Below, piece by piece: positions 11,256 through 21,717 of a stretch of 64,000 nucleotides of DNA. The notes beneath the pieces were generated by a model. It was given only the letters and a program-made list of their open reading frames with translations, did no database searches and had not been told where the DNA came from. The translations under genes were made by a program, and so were the position numbers. The stretch spans positions 124,001 to 188,000 of the forward strand of contig NZ_QURN01000005.1 of assembly GCF_003403035.1 (NCBI RefSeq), written 5' to 3'. This DNA comes from Mesorhizobium denitrificans. GTDB lineage: Bacteria > Pseudomonadota > Alphaproteobacteria > Rhizobiales > Rhizobiaceae. The first letter of the stretch is position 1. The number at the start of each line of letters is the position of its first letter.

Positions 11256-11876
11256 TCAGATGCCCTTGCCCGTTTCGACCTTCTTGATTTCAATTGCCGT
11301 TTCCGGCGTGCGCGCCACCTGCTGCGAGATGGACTGGCGCTTGACATTTTCCTTGTGGCGCAGCGTCAGCACGATTGCGCCGATCATCGCGACCAGCAGA
11401 ACCAGACCCGCCACCTGGAAATAGAAAATGTAATCCGTATAGAGAATGTCACCGAGCGCGGCCGTGTTGTTGCGCGTGGCAACATCTGGCGTCGGCAGCG
11501 CAACGGTTTCGCCCAGCTTCGGCGCAAACGCGTAACCACCAGTCACGATGATAAGCTCTGCCGCAAGGATGAGGCCAACCAGTGCCCCCACCGGCGCATA
11601 TTGCAGCGCCCCCTGCTTCAACTCCGCGAAATCGACGTCGAGCATCATGACGACAAACAGGAACAGCACCGCGACTGCGCCGACATAAACCACGAGCAGG
11701 ATCATCGCGAGGAACTCGGCGCCAGTGAGAAGGAATAGCGCCGCCGCGTTGAAGAAGGTGAGAATGAGGAACAACACCGAATGCACCGGGTTGCGCGCCG
11801 AAATGACCATGAAGGCCGACGCGACCGCGATAAAGGCGAAGAGGTAGAAGAATACCGCCTCTAGTCCGTTTAGCAT
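11256..11876 (-). CDS. nuoJ: NADH-quinone oxidoreductase subunit J
   Basis: Membrane subunit of complex I next to the quinone chamber. 206 residues with five helices in the first 170; helix 3 carries the [20 protein letters not shown] segment. The charged C-terminal tail (about residues 172-206) is long. The 165 bp before its start is the largest gap inside the nuo cluster. Confidence 0.96.
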   Translation of the reverse strand: MLNGLEAVFFYLFAFIAVASAFMVISARNPVHSVLFLILTFFNAAALFLLTGAEFLAMILLVVYVGAVAVLFLFVVMMLDVDFAELKQGALQYAPVGALVGLILAAELIIVTGGYAFAPKLGETVALPTPDVATRNNTAALGDILYTDYIFYFQVAGLVLLVAMIGAIVLTLRHKENVKRQSISQQVARTPETAIEIKKVETGKGI

Positions 11877-12041
11877 GGGTTCCCCCGGTTTCTCTTTCTC
11901 TCGAAAAAGAGCGCTGTCTTTTCCGGTCTGACCCCGCGGCCCAATGGGCTCACGAAATCGCGTGGTTCTTTAGACGGGACGAATGTGCCCGTCCATCAAT
12001 GTTGTTGCATCTCCCACCGAAATGCTGGGAGCATTTACCCC
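11877..12041 (-). other. Intra-operon gap between nuoI and nuoJ with two inverted repeats
   Basis: The only sizeable gap in the nuo cluster. It holds gacggg/cccgtc (about 11974-11993) and ctccca/tgggag (about 12011-12031). Neither is followed by a T-run on the minus strand, so transcript processing or protection fits better than termination. Inference only. Confidence 0.4.
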
Positions 12042-12533
12042 TCACCGATACGGCGCATCCATTGCAATGTTGCGCGCGAGCTCGCGCTCCCAACGGTCGC
12101 CATTCGAAAGCAGTTTTTCCTTGTCGTAATAGAGTTCTTCACGGCTCTCCGTCGCGAACTCGAAATTCGGCCCCTCAACAATTGCGTCTACCGGACAGGC
12201 TTCCTGACAGAACCCGCAATAGATGCACTTCACCATGTCAATGTCGTAACGCACCGTGCGGCGCGTGCCGTCATTCCGGCGCGGACCAGCCTCGATCGTA
12301 ATGGCTTGCGCCGGGCAGATCGCTTCGCAGAGCTTGCAGGCAATGCAGCGCTCTTCGCCGTTCGGATAACGGCGCAACGCATGCTCGCCACGGAAGCGCG
12401 GACTGACCGGGCCCTTCTCGTGCGGATAGTTCAGCGTAGCTTTCGGTGCAAAAAACTGCCGCATCGAAAGGAAGAACGCATCCACGAAGTCCTTAAGGAG
12501 CAGCGATTTTGCTGCTTGTGCGAGAGCAGACAT
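12042..12533 (-). CDS. nuoI: NADH-quinone oxidoreductase subunit I
   Basis: Carries iron-sulfur clusters N6a and N6b of complex I. 163 residues; two ferredoxin motifs are clear, [12 protein letters not shown] and [13 protein letters not shown] start at [13 protein letters not shown] (12533), whose ATG shares one base with the nuoH TGA; the open frame runs 86 codons further upstream only as a shadow of nuoH. Confidence 0.97.
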   Translation of the reverse strand: MSALAQAAKSLLLKDFVDAFFLSMRQFFAPKATLNYPHEKGPVSPRFRGEHALRRYPNGEERCIACKLCEAICPAQAITIEAGPRRNDGTRRTVRYDIDMVKCIYCGFCQEACPVDAIVEGPNFEFATESREELYYDKEKLLSNGDRWERELARNIAMDAPYR

Positions 12534-13576
12534 CAGGCAAGCCCCGTCAGTTTGAGGAAGGCAGCGGTGATTACAACCATCGCCAGCGAGATCGGCAGGA
12601 AGACTTTCCAGCCCAGCCGCATCAACTGGTCGTAGCGATAGCGCGGCACGAACGCCTTCACCATCGAGAACATGAAGAACACCAGACAGACCTTGAGGAT
12701 GAACCAGATAACGCCCGGCACCCAGGTGAACGGCGCAAAGTCGAATGGCGGCAGCCATCCACCAAGGAACAGGATGGTGGTGAGCGCGCACATCAGCACG
12801 ATGGCGACATATTCACCGAGGAAGAACAGCAGGAACGGCGTGGACGAATATTCGATCATGTGACCGGCAACGAGTTCCGACTCGGCCTCGACAAGATCGA
12901 AGGGCGGGCGGTTCGTTTCGGCCAGAGCCGAGATGAAGAAGATGACAAACATCGGGAACAGGCCGAGCCAGTGCCAGTCGAGCAGCGTGTTCGGCAGGCC
13001 GAGATGCGTGCCAAGCCCGTCGCGCTGCGACAGCACGATGTCAGTCATGTTGAGCGAACCGACGCAGAGCAGAACGGTGACAATGACGAAGCCGATGGAG
13101 ACTTCGTAAGACACCATCTGCGCCGCCGAACGCAGCGCGCCAAGGAACGGATATTTCGAGTTCGATGCCCAGCCACCCATGATCACGCCATAGACCTCAA
13201 GCGAGGAAATAGCGAAGACGTAGAGAATGCCGACATTGATATTGGCAATCGCCCAGCCCTCATTGACCGGAATGACGGCCCATGCGGCGATGGCGAGAAT
13301 TGCGGAAACCAGCGGCGCAAGCAGGAACACGCCCTTGTTCGCGCCTGACGGGATGACCGGCTCTTTAAATACGAATTTCAGCAGGTCGGCGAAGGCCTGG
13401 AGCAGGCCCCACGGACCGACGACGTTCGGGCCGCGACGCAACTGCACCGCTGCCCAGATCTTGCGGTCGGCATACAGAATGTAGGCTACAAAGATCAGCA
13501 GCACGACAATCAGCACGACCGACTTGAGCAGGATCAGCAGTGCAGGCAGCACGTAGATGGTGAAGAAGGTATCCAT
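12533..13576 (-). CDS. nuoH: NADH-quinone oxidoreductase subunit H
   Basis: Membrane subunit forming the quinone chamber at the hinge of complex I. 347 residues, about eight transmembrane helices, with the conserved loop [16 protein letters not shown] and [12 protein letters not shown]. The start is [11 protein letters not shown] at 13576, 8 bp after the nuoG stop; an upstream in-frame ATG lies inside nuoG and is rejected. Confidence 0.97.
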   Translation of the reverse strand: MDTFFTIYVLPALLILLKSVVLIVVLLIFVAYILYADRKIWAAVQLRRGPNVVGPWGLLQAFADLLKFVFKEPVIPSGANKGVFLLAPLVSAILAIAAWAVIPVNEGWAIANINVGILYVFAISSLEVYGVIMGGWASNSKYPFLGALRSAAQMVSYEVSIGFVIVTVLLCVGSLNMTDIVLSQRDGLGTHLGLPNTLLDWHWLGLFPMFVIFFISALAETNRPPFDLVEAESELVAGHMIEYSSTPFLLFFLGEYVAIVLMCALTTILFLGGWLPPFDFAPFTWVPGVIWFILKVCLVFFMFSMVKAFVPRYRYDQLMRLGWKVFLPISLAMVVITAAFLKLTGLA

Positions 13577-13584
13577 TGCGTGCC

Positions 13585-15663
13585 TTACTCCGCCGCCTGC
13601 TTGAAGCCGTTGCGGGCCAGCGCGGAGCACTCGGCCATGACAGCCGACGCGCGCGCGATTGGGTTGGTGAGGTAGAAATCACCCATTGACGATATGAACG
13701 GCGGCTTGCGCAACGCGCCGCCGAGCTTGGCCAGCCGCGCGATATCAGCGGCGTCGCCATGCGCAATATGGTCGATTTTAGCCAGATGTGGATACTCGGC
13801 GCGCAGCGCAGCACGAAGCTGCGCCAGCGAGTCGAACGGCAACTTGTGACCAAGCACATCCGAAAGCGCGCGGATGACGGCCCAATCTTCCTTCGCCTGA
13901 CCCGGCGCAAAACCAGCGCGGCTGGTCTGCTGCACGCGGCCTTCCGTGTTGATGTAGGTGCCGAACTTTTCAGTGTATGTCGAACCGGGCAGAATGACAT
14001 CAGCACGATGCGCACCAGCGTCGCCATGCGTGCCGATATAAACGACGAACGCATTGCCTGTGCGCTTCATGTCAAACTCATCCGCGCCAAGCAGGAACAG
14101 AAGTTCGGACGATTCGAGCACGTCCGCGACGTTCCTGCGCGCATCCTGTGGGACGAAACCAACGTCCAGACCGCCAACGCGGGCTGCTGCCGTGTGCAGA
14201 ACTGCAAAGCCATTCCACTCCGGCGTGACTGCGCCAACGGCTTGCGCCAGCTTCGCGGCCTGACCGAGCACGGCGGCTCCGTCGCCACGCACCAAAGCGC
14301 CCTGCCCGACGATGATCAGCGGATGCTTGGCCTTTTTCAGGACGTTGAAAAACTTGCCCGCGCCGCCTGCGAGGTCTTTCAGCGTTTCTGCGCCTGCGCC
14401 CAGCTGTTCGTAGTCGTAGCGCAGATCGCCAATATCGCCGATTACCGCGACCGGCACATCCTGACGCCAGCGCTTGCGAATGCGGGCATTCAGCACCGAT
14501 GCTTCAAAACGCGGATTGGAGCCGATGATGAGAACAGCGTCGGCCTTCTCGATGCCCTCAATCGTCGGGTTGAAAATGTAGCTCGCGCGCCCATGCGAAG
14601 GATGCAGCGCAGTGCCATCCTGACGGCAGTCAATATTCGCCGAACCGAGCGATGCGAGCAGCGCCTTCAGCGCGTACATTTCTTCGACGCTCGACAGATC
14701 GCCAGCAATCGCGCCGATCTTCTCGGGCGCCGTGCGATCAACCGCTTCCTTAATGACCGCGAATGCTTCCGGCCAAGTGACGGGCTGGAGCTTGCCGCCC
14801 TTGCGGACATACGGACGGTCAAGACGCTGCGTACGCAGGCCATCCCAGATGAATCGGGTCTTGTCGGAAATCCATTCCTCGTTCACCTGCTCATTGACGC
14901 GCGGCATGATGCGCATCACTTCGCGGCCACGCGTATCGACGCGGATGGCCGAGCCGACAGCATCCATGACGTCGATGGATTCAGTCTTTGTCAGCTCCCA
15001 TGGACGCGCGTGGAAGGCGAACGGACGCGAAGTGAGCGCGCCGACCGGGCAGAGGTCGATGACATTGCCCTGCAATTCAGAGGTCATTGCCTGTTCGAGA
15101 TAGGTGGTGATTTCGGCATCTTCGCCACGACCGATCAGGCCGAGTTCGGAAATGCCAGCCACCTCGGTAGTGAAGCGGACGCAGCGCGTGCAGTGAATGC
15201 AGCGCGTCATCACCGTCTTGACCAACGGGCCGATATATTTGTCTTCGACAGCGCGCTTGTTTTCCTTGTAGCGCGACGCATCGACGCCGAATGCCATAGC
15301 CTGATCCTGCAGGTCGCACTCGCCGCCCTGATCGCAGATCGGGCAATCGAGCGGATGGTTGATAAGCAGGAACTCCATCACCCCTTCGCGCGCCTTCTTG
15401 ACCATCGGCGTGTTGGTGAAGATTTCCGGCGCTTCGCCATTTGGACCTGGGCGCAAATCGCGGACATTCATGGCACAGGAAGCGGCCGGCTTGGGCGGGC
15501 CTCCCTTCACTTCAACGAGGCACATGCGGCAATTGCCGGCAATCGACAGCCGCTCGTGGAAGCAAAAGCGCGGCACCTCAGCCCCCGCCTCCTCCGCCGC
15601 CTGCAGTAGCGTGTAGTGGTCCGGGACCTCGATCTCTTTGCCGTCGACCTTGATCTTAGCCAT
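13585..15663 (-). CDS. nuoG: NADH-quinone oxidoreductase subunit G
   Basis: Large iron-sulfur subunit of the NADH-oxidising arm. 692 residues: an N-terminal 2Fe-2S ferredoxin domain ([11 protein letters not shown]), the His/Cys motif [19 protein letters not shown] at about 97-115, a 4Fe-4S motif [10 protein letters not shown], then a catalytically inert molybdopterin-oxidoreductase-like domain. The start [13 protein letters not shown] (15663) is chosen over an ATG 12 codons upstream because it matches the family's beginning. Confidence 0.97.
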   Translation of the reverse strand: MAKIKVDGKEIEVPDHYTLLQAAEEAGAEVPRFCFHERLSIAGNCRMCLVEVKGGPPKPAASCAMNVRDLRPGPNGEAPEIFTNTPMVKKAREGVMEFLLINHPLDCPICDQGGECDLQDQAMAFGVDASRYKENKRAVEDKYIGPLVKTVMTRCIHCTRCVRFTTEVAGISELGLIGRGEDAEITTYLEQAMTSELQGNVIDLCPVGALTSRPFAFHARPWELTKTESIDVMDAVGSAIRVDTRGREVMRIMPRVNEQVNEEWISDKTRFIWDGLRTQRLDRPYVRKGGKLQPVTWPEAFAVIKEAVDRTAPEKIGAIAGDLSSVEEMYALKALLASLGSANIDCRQDGTALHPSHGRASYIFNPTIEGIEKADAVLIIGSNPRFEASVLNARIRKRWRQDVPVAVIGDIGDLRYDYEQLGAGAETLKDLAGGAGKFFNVLKKAKHPLIIVGQGALVRGDGAAVLGQAAKLAQAVGAVTPEWNGFAVLHTAAARVGGLDVGFVPQDARRNVADVLESSELLFLLGADEFDMKRTGNAFVVYIGTHGDAGAHRADVILPGSTYTEKFGTYINTEGRVQQTSRAGFAPGQAKEDWAVIRALSDVLGHKLPFDSLAQLRAALRAEYPHLAKIDHIAHGDAADIARLAKLGGALRKPPFISSMGDFYLTNPIARASAVMAECSALARNGFKQAAE

Positions 15664-15707
15664 TCGTTTCAAACCTTTGCGGCATCCCGCACTCATCACG
15701 TCGGGGG

Positions 15708-16283
15708 TCAGCCCGCCGCAACATCCCTCTTACCCATTCCAGCTTGCCCAAGCGCTTGCGCCTGTTCCAGCCATTTGTCCGTAGCAATCCGGCCATTGAG
15801 GCCCAGAACATCATCCAGCCAAGCGAGTTCCTCCGCCTGCAAATTCGCAATCTGCGCGTAGGTCCAAACCCCGAAGCCGTTCAGCACCTCCTCAAGCTTG
15901 GGGCCGACGCCGGTGATCTGCTTGAGATCATCAACTGTGGCCGGGCGCTCGATCGGCTTCGGCGCGCGCTTTGCCGATGCAGAGGCTTCGGCTTTCGCCT
16001 TTGCGGGTGCGCTTGCCCTCGCCTTTTTGGCAGTCGGAAAATCGACAACACCGGCGTCCTTTGCGGGCTCACCCTTGGGCGCAGGCGGCGTGGCTTCTTC
16101 CTTCAATTGCGCTTCCATGTGGGGCGCAAGAATTTCGCGCGACGCACGCGCAAAACCGGACATGGCACCGAACCACATTTCCATCGTACGGCTGGCGACG
16201 GCCAAGCCGACAGCAGTGGCCGTTGCAAAAGCGTCAACCGCTTCTGCCTGCCCTTTCTGCTCTTTGTCGGACTTGTCGCTCAT
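15708..16283 (-). CDS. Helix-hairpin-helix protein inserted between nuoF and nuoG
   Basis: A 191-residue soluble protein, not a standard complex I subunit. The N-terminal 60 residues are helical, the middle (about 70-110) is a lysine/alanine-rich linker, and the C-terminal 70 residues hold a helix-hairpin-helix unit (DDLKQITGVGPKLEEVLNGF). This last part is clearly paralogous to the C-terminal extension of NuoE in the same operon: both read (D)DLK-I-GVGPK-E--L---G--TYAQ-A and end in a GRI...W--QA-AL stretch. The operon position suggests a role with complex I assembly or stability; that is inference. The N-terminal half has a phasin-like feel but I am not confident of that. Confidence 0.8.
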   Translation of the reverse strand: MSDKSDKEQKGQAEAVDAFATATAVGLAVASRTMEMWFGAMSGFARASREILAPHMEAQLKEEATPPAPKGEPAKDAGVVDFPTAKKARASAPAKAKAEASASAKRAPKPIERPATVDDLKQITGVGPKLEEVLNGFGVWTYAQIANLQAEELAWLDDVLGLNGRIATDKWLEQAQALGQAGMGKRDVAAG

Positions 16284-16307
16284 CGTCTAACCGTTTGCTT
16301 CCCTTAA

Positions 16308-17612
16308 TTATTCCGCAGCTTCCAGAACCGGCGTGACATTGTGTGAATTGCGAGTGAACTCATCAATGCGCCGCTCGATCTCCGGACGGAAATTGCGAAT
16401 GAGACCCTGGATCGGCCAAGCCGCAGCGTCGCCAAGCGCGCAAATCGTGTGGCCTTCGACCTGCTTGGTGACATCCAGCAGCATGTCGATTTCGCGCTTC
16501 TGCGCTTCACCGCGCACCAGACGCTCCATGACGCGCCACATCCAGCCCGTACCCTCGCGGCACGGCGTGCACTGGCCGCAGCTTTCATGCTTGAAGAAGT
16601 AAGACAGGCGCGCGATTGCCTTGATGATGTCGGTGGACTTGTCCATGACAATCACCGCCGCAGTGCCGAACGAAGACTTGCGCTCGCGCAGGCCGTCGAA
16701 ATCCATCGGGCAGTCGATAATGTCTTCGGCCTTGACGACCGGACAGGACGCGCCGCCGGGAATTACCGCCAGCAGATTATCCCAACCGCCGCGAATTCCA
16801 CCGCCATGCGTTTCGACCAATTCACGGAAGGTGATGCCCATCGCCTCTTCGACCACGCAAGGCGTGTTGACGTGACCGACCAGCATGAACAGCTTGGTGC
16901 CGACATTGTTTGGGCGACCGATAGACGAGAACCACGCCGCGCCGCGCCGAAGGATCGTCGGCGCAACAGCAATGGATTCCACATTGTTGACGGTGGTCGG
17001 GCAACCATAGAGACCCATATTGGCCGGGAATGGCGGCTTCAGGCGCGGCTGGCCTTTCTTGCCTTCAAGGCTTTCGAGCAGCGCGGTTTCCTCACCGCAA
17101 ATGTAAGCGCCCGCGCCGTGATGGACGTAAATTTCGAAATCGTAGCCGTTCTTGTTATTCTTGCCAATCAGCTTGGCGTCATACGCCTCATCGATGGCGC
17201 GCTGCAGAGCTTCGCGCTCGCGGATAAATTCGCCGCGCACATAGATGTAGGCCGCAACCGCGCCCATCGCGAAGCCAGCGAGCAAGCAGCCCTCCACCAG
17301 CGTGTGCGGATCGTGGCGCAGGATTTCGCGGTCCTTACAGGTGCCCGGCTCGGACTCGTCGGCGTTGACGACGAGGTAGGACGGACGGCCATCGCTGACC
17401 TTCGGCATGAACGACCATTTGAGGCCGGTGGGAAAACCGGCGCCACCGCGACCGCGCAGTCCGGACGCCTTCATTTCATTGACGATCCACTCGCGACCCT
17501 TGGCGATGATGCCCGCCGTGCCATCCCAGCAACCGCGCGACATCGCGCCCGCGAGCGACTTGTCGTAGCGGCCGTAGATGTTTGTAAAAATTCGGTCTTT
17601 GTCAGCAAGCAT
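16308..17612 (-). CDS. nuoF: NADH-quinone oxidoreductase subunit F
   Basis: Binds NADH, FMN and cluster N3 in complex I. 434 residues. The nucleotide-binding glycine-rich segment [16 protein letters not shown] lies near residue 52, the FMN segment [13 protein letters not shown] near 84, and the N3 ligands in [13 protein letters not shown] near 346. Spacing of 10 bp to nuoE. Confidence 0.97.
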   Translation of the reverse strand: MLADKDRIFTNIYGRYDKSLAGAMSRGCWDGTAGIIAKGREWIVNEMKASGLRGRGGAGFPTGLKWSFMPKVSDGRPSYLVVNADESEPGTCKDREILRHDPHTLVEGCLLAGFAMGAVAAYIYVRGEFIREREALQRAIDEAYDAKLIGKNNKNGYDFEIYVHHGAGAYICGEETALLESLEGKKGQPRLKPPFPANMGLYGCPTTVNNVESIAVAPTILRRGAAWFSSIGRPNNVGTKLFMLVGHVNTPCVVEEAMGITFRELVETHGGGIRGGWDNLLAVIPGGASCPVVKAEDIIDCPMDFDGLRERKSSFGTAAVIVMDKSTDIIKAIARLSYFFKHESCGQCTPCREGTGWMWRVMERLVRGEAQKREIDMLLDVTKQVEGHTICALGDAAAWPIQGLIRNFRPEIERRIDEFTRNSHNVTPVLEAAE

Positions 17613-17622
17613 AGCTCACACC

Positions 17623-18675
17623 TCAAACCGGCTTTTTGCCGAAAACGCGGACATATTCTTCCACACCGCCCTTGGCGAGCGCCTTGGCCTGCTTGACCCA
17701 GTCCTCACGTTCAATGCGCCCGTGGAAGGCCAGATAGCCGTCAACCCAATCGCGCTCGGCCTTCTTCCACGATGCTACCTGCGCATAGGTGAAGATGCCA
17801 ATGCTGTGCAGTGTTTTTTCAATCTTCGGACCAACGCCGGAAATGAGCTTGAGATCGTCGGTCTTGGCCGGACGCTCGATGCCTTTCGGGCGGTCTTTGT
17901 GATCCAGCGAAGGCTTTTCAGCGGCCTTCTTGCCAGGCGATTTCACCGCCGGGCTGGCCTGTTCCGATGCAGTCTTTGGCTTCGCAGCGTTTGACGGCGG
18001 TACGGCTGCAGCCGGAGCCTTTGCGGCAGCCGCAGGTTTGCTCTTTGCGCCCTTCTTCAATGCCTTTTCATCGGCAAGCGATGTGAACCCGCTTTCCGGA
18101 GCCGAGAACCAGCGATCAATCTGCGGGCCGGTCGGAACCTTGGCTCCCTTGCCTGCCTCGAACTCATCGATGATTTCAGCCAGCCGCTCCGGCGTCAGGT
18201 CTTCATACGTGTCCTTGAAGATCATAACCATCGGAGCATTCACGCACGCGCCAAGGCACTCGACCTCTTCCCATGAAAGCGTGCCGCTCGCATTGGTGTG
18301 GAACTGCTCGTGATGGATCTTGTTGCGGCAGACTTCCTTGAGTTCCTCCGCACCGCGCAGAGCGCAAGGCGTGGTGCCGCATACCTGAACATGCGCGCGG
18401 GTGCCGACCGGTTTCAACTGGAACTGGGTATAGAAAGTCGCGACCTCGAGCACGCGAATGTAGGGCATTGCGAGCGTATCGGCGACATGCTCGATGGCCG
18501 CGCGCGTGACCCAGCCTTCCTGCTCCTGCGCCAACATCAGCAGCGGGATGACTGCCGACTGCTCACGACCCTTGGGATATTTCTTGATCCATGTCTTTGC
18601 CTGCGCAGCCATTGCCTTGTTGAAGGCGAAAGCTGGCGGCTGATAGGCTGGCTCTGCGAGACGACGAACACTCAT
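17623..18675 (-). CDS. nuoE: NADH-quinone oxidoreductase subunit E with C-terminal helix-hairpin-helix extension
   Basis: Carries the 2Fe-2S cluster N1a. The thioredoxin-like domain fills about residues 1-185 with ligands in CGTTPC and ECLGACVNAP. Unlike the usual 160-200 residue NuoE, it runs to 350 residues. An alanine/lysine-rich linker (about 205-255) is followed by a helix-hairpin-helix domain with LISGVGPKIEKTL, the paralogue of the separate gene at 15708-16283. Such extended NuoE proteins occur in Rhizobiales. The extension's job is not known to me. nuoE abuts the nuoD stop. Confidence 0.95.
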   Translation of the reverse strand: MSVRRLAEPAYQPPAFAFNKAMAAQAKTWIKKYPKGREQSAVIPLLMLAQEQEGWVTRAAIEHVADTLAMPYIRVLEVATFYTQFQLKPVGTRAHVQVCGTTPCALRGAEELKEVCRNKIHHEQFHTNASGTLSWEEVECLGACVNAPMVMIFKDTYEDLTPERLAEIIDEFEAGKGAKVPTGPQIDRWFSAPESGFTSLADEKALKKGAKSKPAAAAKAPAAAVPPSNAAKPKTASEQASPAVKSPGKKAAEKPSLDHKDRPKGIERPAKTDDLKLISGVGPKIEKTLHSIGIFTYAQVASWKKAERDWVDGYLAFHGRIEREDWVKQAKALAKGGVEEYVRVFGKKPV

Positions 18676-19866
18676 TTAGCGGTCAACCTCACCAAACACG
18701 ATGTCGAGGGAGCCAAGGATGGCTGATATGTCAGCCAGCATGTGGCCGCGACACAGGAAATCCATCGCCTGCAAATGGGCAAAACCCGGCGCGCGAAGCT
18801 TGCATCGGTACGGCTTGTTGGTGCCATCCGACACGAGATAGACGCCGAACTCACCCTTGGGCGCTTCGACGGCGGCGTAAACCTCACCGGCCGGGACGTG
18901 ATAGCCCTCGGTATAAAGCTTGAAGTGATGGATCAGCGCTTCCATCGAGCGCTTCATCGCGCCACGCTTGGGCGGCACGACCTTGCCATCAAGATTCGAG
19001 ACTGGACCGACCGATTCAGCACCGAGCAGGCGATCCACGCACTGACGCATGATGCGCGCGGACTGGCGCATTTCTTCCATGCGGATCAGATAGCGGTCGT
19101 AGCAGTCGCCGTTCTTGCCGATTGGAATATCGAATTCCATTTCCGGGTAGCACTCATAGGGTTGGCTTTTGCGCAGATCCCACGCCGCGCCGGAACCGCG
19201 CACCATCACGCCCGAAAAGCCCCACGCCCATGCGTCATCGAGCGAAACCACGCCGATATCGACATTGCGCTGCTTGAAGATGCGGTTCGGCGTCAGAAGA
19301 TCGTCAAGGTCGGTAACCGTCTTCAGGAACGGGTCGATCCACTTGCCGATGTCTTCGACCAGCTTCTGCGGCAAATCCTGATGGACGCCGCCCGGACGGA
19401 AATAGGCAGCGTGCATGCGCGCACCGCATGCACGCTCATAAAATACCATGAGCTTTTCGCGTTCCTCGAAGCCCCAGAGCGGCGGCGTCAGCGCACCCAC
19501 ATCCATCGCCTGCGTGGTGACGTTCAGCAAGTGCGAGAGAATGCGCCCGATCTCGGAATAAAGAACGCGGATCAACTGCCCGCGCTTCGGCACCTCGATT
19601 TCCAGCAACCGCTCGACGGCCAGGGCAAAGGCGTGCTCCTGATTCATCGGCGCCACGTAATCGAGCCGGTCGAAGTAAGGCACGGCCTGAAGATATGTCT
19701 TGGCTTCGATCAGCTTTTCGGTGCCGCGATGAAGCAGGCCGATATGCGGATCGACGCGATCCACCACCTCGCCATCCAACTCTAGCACGAGACGAAGGAC
19801 GCCGTGCGCCGCCGGATGCTGCGGCCCAAAATTGATATTGAAATTGCGGACGGAGGTTTCAGCCAT
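18676..19866 (-). CDS. nuoD: NADH-quinone oxidoreductase subunit D
   Basis: 49-kDa-type subunit that forms the quinone-binding site with NuoB. 396 residues, beginning [22 protein letters not shown]; the GPQHPAAHG loop carries the quinone-contacting histidine. The start at 19866 is chosen over ATG 4 codons upstream to fit the family and leaves 8 bp to nuoC. Confidence 0.97.
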   Translation of the reverse strand: MAETSVRNFNINFGPQHPAAHGVLRLVLELDGEVVDRVDPHIGLLHRGTEKLIEAKTYLQAVPYFDRLDYVAPMNQEHAFALAVERLLEIEVPKRGQLIRVLYSEIGRILSHLLNVTTQAMDVGALTPPLWGFEEREKLMVFYERACGARMHAAYFRPGGVHQDLPQKLVEDIGKWIDPFLKTVTDLDDLLTPNRIFKQRNVDIGVVSLDDAWAWGFSGVMVRGSGAAWDLRKSQPYECYPEMEFDIPIGKNGDCYDRYLIRMEEMRQSARIMRQCVDRLLGAESVGPVSNLDGKVVPPKRGAMKRSMEALIHHFKLYTEGYHVPAGEVYAAVEAPKGEFGVYLVSDGTNKPYRCKLRAPGFAHLQAMDFLCRGHMLADISAILGSLDIVFGEVDR

Positions 19867-19874
19867 TCGGCGCC

Positions 19875-20480
19875 TCAATTCGTCTTGGCTTTTTCATCGC
19901 CGGGCAGCACGTAATCCGTACCCTCCCACGGCGACAGAAAATCGAAATTGCGGAATTCCTGCTTCAATTCAACAGGCTCGTAAACAACCCGCTTCACTTC
20001 ATCGTCGTAGCGAACCTCGACAAAGCCGGTGAGCGGGAAATCCTTGCGCAGCGGGTGCCCCTCGAAGCCATAGTCGGTCAGCAGGCGACGCAGATCCGGG
20101 TGCCCTGAAAACAGAATGCCGTAAAGGTCGTACGCCTCGCGCTCATACCAATCAGCGCCCGGGAAAACTCCCGTGACGGATGGAACCGGAGTATGTTCAT
20201 CAGCGCGGATCTTGACGCGGATGCGCTGATTCTGCCGCGGCGAAAGCAAGTGATAGACGACATCGAAGCGCTGGGCTCGCGAGGGATAATCCGCGCCGGA
20301 AATATCGATGATCGAGATGAACTCGCACTGTACGTCGCGGCGCAGGAAATTGAGCACAGCCACGATTTCCGCCGGCTCGACGGTGATTGTCAGCTCGCCA
20401 TAAGCGACAAGCGATTCCTCGATCGTGCCGGGGAGCTTTTCGCCGATATAGGCCGCGAGATCATTGAGCGCTTCACTCAT
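19875..20480 (-). CDS. nuoC: NADH-quinone oxidoreductase subunit C
   Basis: 30-kDa-type structural subunit of the peripheral arm. 201 residues with the signature [11 protein letters not shown]-like segment ([10 protein letters not shown]) and the conserved [20 protein letters not shown]. It is separate from nuoD, unlike the fused NuoCD of E. coli. Confidence 0.97.
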   Translation of the reverse strand: MSEALNDLAAYIGEKLPGTIEESLVAYGELTITVEPAEIVAVLNFLRRDVQCEFISIIDISGADYPSRAQRFDVVYHLLSPRQNQRIRVKIRADEHTPVPSVTGVFPGADWYEREAYDLYGILFSGHPDLRRLLTDYGFEGHPLRKDFPLTGFVEVRYDDEVKRVVYEPVELKQEFRNFDFLSPWEGTDYVLPGDEKAKTN

Positions 20481-20489
20481 TCTAATGCC

Positions 20490-21071
20490 TCACCGCTCAA
20501 TCGTGCCGGTGCGGCGAATCTTCTTCTGCAGAAGAAGAATGCCGTAAAGCAGCGCCTCCGCAGTGGGAGGGCAACCCGGAACATAGATGTCTACCGGCAC
20601 GACGCGATCACAACCGCGCACGACCGAATAGGAATAATGATAGTAGCCGCCACCGTTTGCGCACGATCCCATCGAGATCACGTAACGCGGTTCCGGCATC
20701 TGATCGTAAACCTTACGCAGCGCGGGAGCCATCTTGTTGGTCAGCGTGCCGGCAACGATCATCACATCCGACTGACGCGGCGAGGCGCGCGGCGCGATGC
20801 CGAACCTCTCGGCGTCATAGCGCGGCATGGAAATATGCATCATCTCGACCGCGCAACAGGCGAGGCCGAACGTCATCCACATCAGCGAACCGGTGCGCGC
20901 CCAGGTAATAAGTGCTTCCGACGAAGTGACCAGAAAGCCCTTGTCGGACAACTCATTATTCAATTCACCGAAAAATATGTCGTCCGACCCCACAGGCTTG
21001 CCCGTGCGCGGATCGATGATTCCCTTCGGCTTCGGCGCGATGAGCGTGCCGGAACTATCGTTCAATCCCAT
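20490..21071 (-). CDS. nuoB: NADH-quinone oxidoreductase subunit B
   Basis: Holds the terminal cluster N2 that reduces quinone. 193 residues; N2 ligands are in the tandem cysteines of [11 protein letters not shown], in GSCANGG and in [13 protein letters not shown] start at [15 protein letters not shown] (21071), overlapping nuoA by 10 bp; the frame continues 7 codons upstream but that part is inside nuoA. Confidence 0.97.
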   Translation of the reverse strand: MGLNDSSGTLIAPKPKGIIDPRTGKPVGSDDIFFGELNNELSDKGFLVTSSEALITWARTGSLMWMTFGLACCAVEMMHISMPRYDAERFGIAPRASPRQSDVMIVAGTLTNKMAPALRKVYDQMPEPRYVISMGSCANGGGYYHYSYSVVRGCDRVVPVDIYVPGCPPTAEALLYGILLLQKKIRRTGTIER

Positions 21072-21427
21072 TCCAGCGCGCCTTTCTTCCATTCATAGAT
21101 AAAGCCGATGGTGAGCACACCGAGGAAAACCATCATCGACCAGAAGCCGAGCATCCCGATTTTGCCAAAGGACACGGCCCACGGAAACAGAAACGCAACT
21201 TCCAGATCGAAGATGATGAACAGGATCGACACAAGATAGAAGCGCACATCGAACTTCATGCGCGCGTCATCAAAAGAATTGAAGCCGCACTCGTATGCAG
21301 ACAACTTCTCCGGGTCCGGGTTGCGATATGCAACGAGGAAGGGAGCTACAATCAGCGCGAGCCCGACAATCATGGCTACGCCTATGAAAATGATAATCGG
21401 CAGATAGGAACTCAGTAGAGCGCTCAT
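21062..21427 (-). CDS. nuoA: NADH-quinone oxidoreductase subunit A
   Basis: Membrane subunit of complex I and first gene of the operon. 121 residues, three transmembrane helices, with the conserved loop cysteine in KLSAYECGF and the segment [18 protein letters not shown]. The start is [14 protein letters not shown] at 21427; the 29 upstream in-frame codons are not conserved-looking. Confidence 0.97.
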   Translation of the reverse strand: MSALLSSYLPIIIFIGVAMIVGLALIVAPFLVAYRNPDPEKLSAYECGFNSFDDARMKFDVRFYLVSILFIIFDLEVAFLFPWAVSFGKIGMLGFWSMMVFLGVLTIGFIYEWKKGALEWD

Positions 21428-21717
21428 AGTCCAACTTTCCGCTTGGCGACCGCTACAACGACAAGACCACCTGCAAGATGTCTGGGCAACAGCAATCGCG
21501 CTTAACCGGTTCAAAACCGATGCTGCGTTGCGGGAGGGTTAGCGCAGCCACCACCCCGACGCAAGCCAAAGCTTGTCCAAAATTAGGCAGAAATGTCGCG
21601 GGCCTACCCATTGATTTCTATACCAATTTACTCATGTTTTTATCCTGACAGCCTCTTGCGCACATTTCTGCTAGTCTCACCAGTGATTTGCCGATTCCAG
21701 CCGCCGAAATTTTACCT
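21428..21717. promoter_or_regulatory. Divergent promoter region of the nuo operon and the YcaQ-type gene
   Basis: 290 bp between two divergent starts, AT-richer at 21595-21680. It must hold the promoter for the long nuo transcript on the minus strand and probably one for the glycosylase gene. I cannot assign convincing -35/-10 hexamers. Confidence 0.45.

Noticed and set aside
12534-12791. 86-codon N-terminal extension of nuoI
   Set aside because: It lies wholly inside nuoH in another frame and does not resemble NuoI.
13759-15609. 616-codon plus-strand open frame opposite nuoG
   Set aside because: Arginine/alanine-rich composition of an antisense shadow; nuoG on the other strand is fully supported by domains and operon order.
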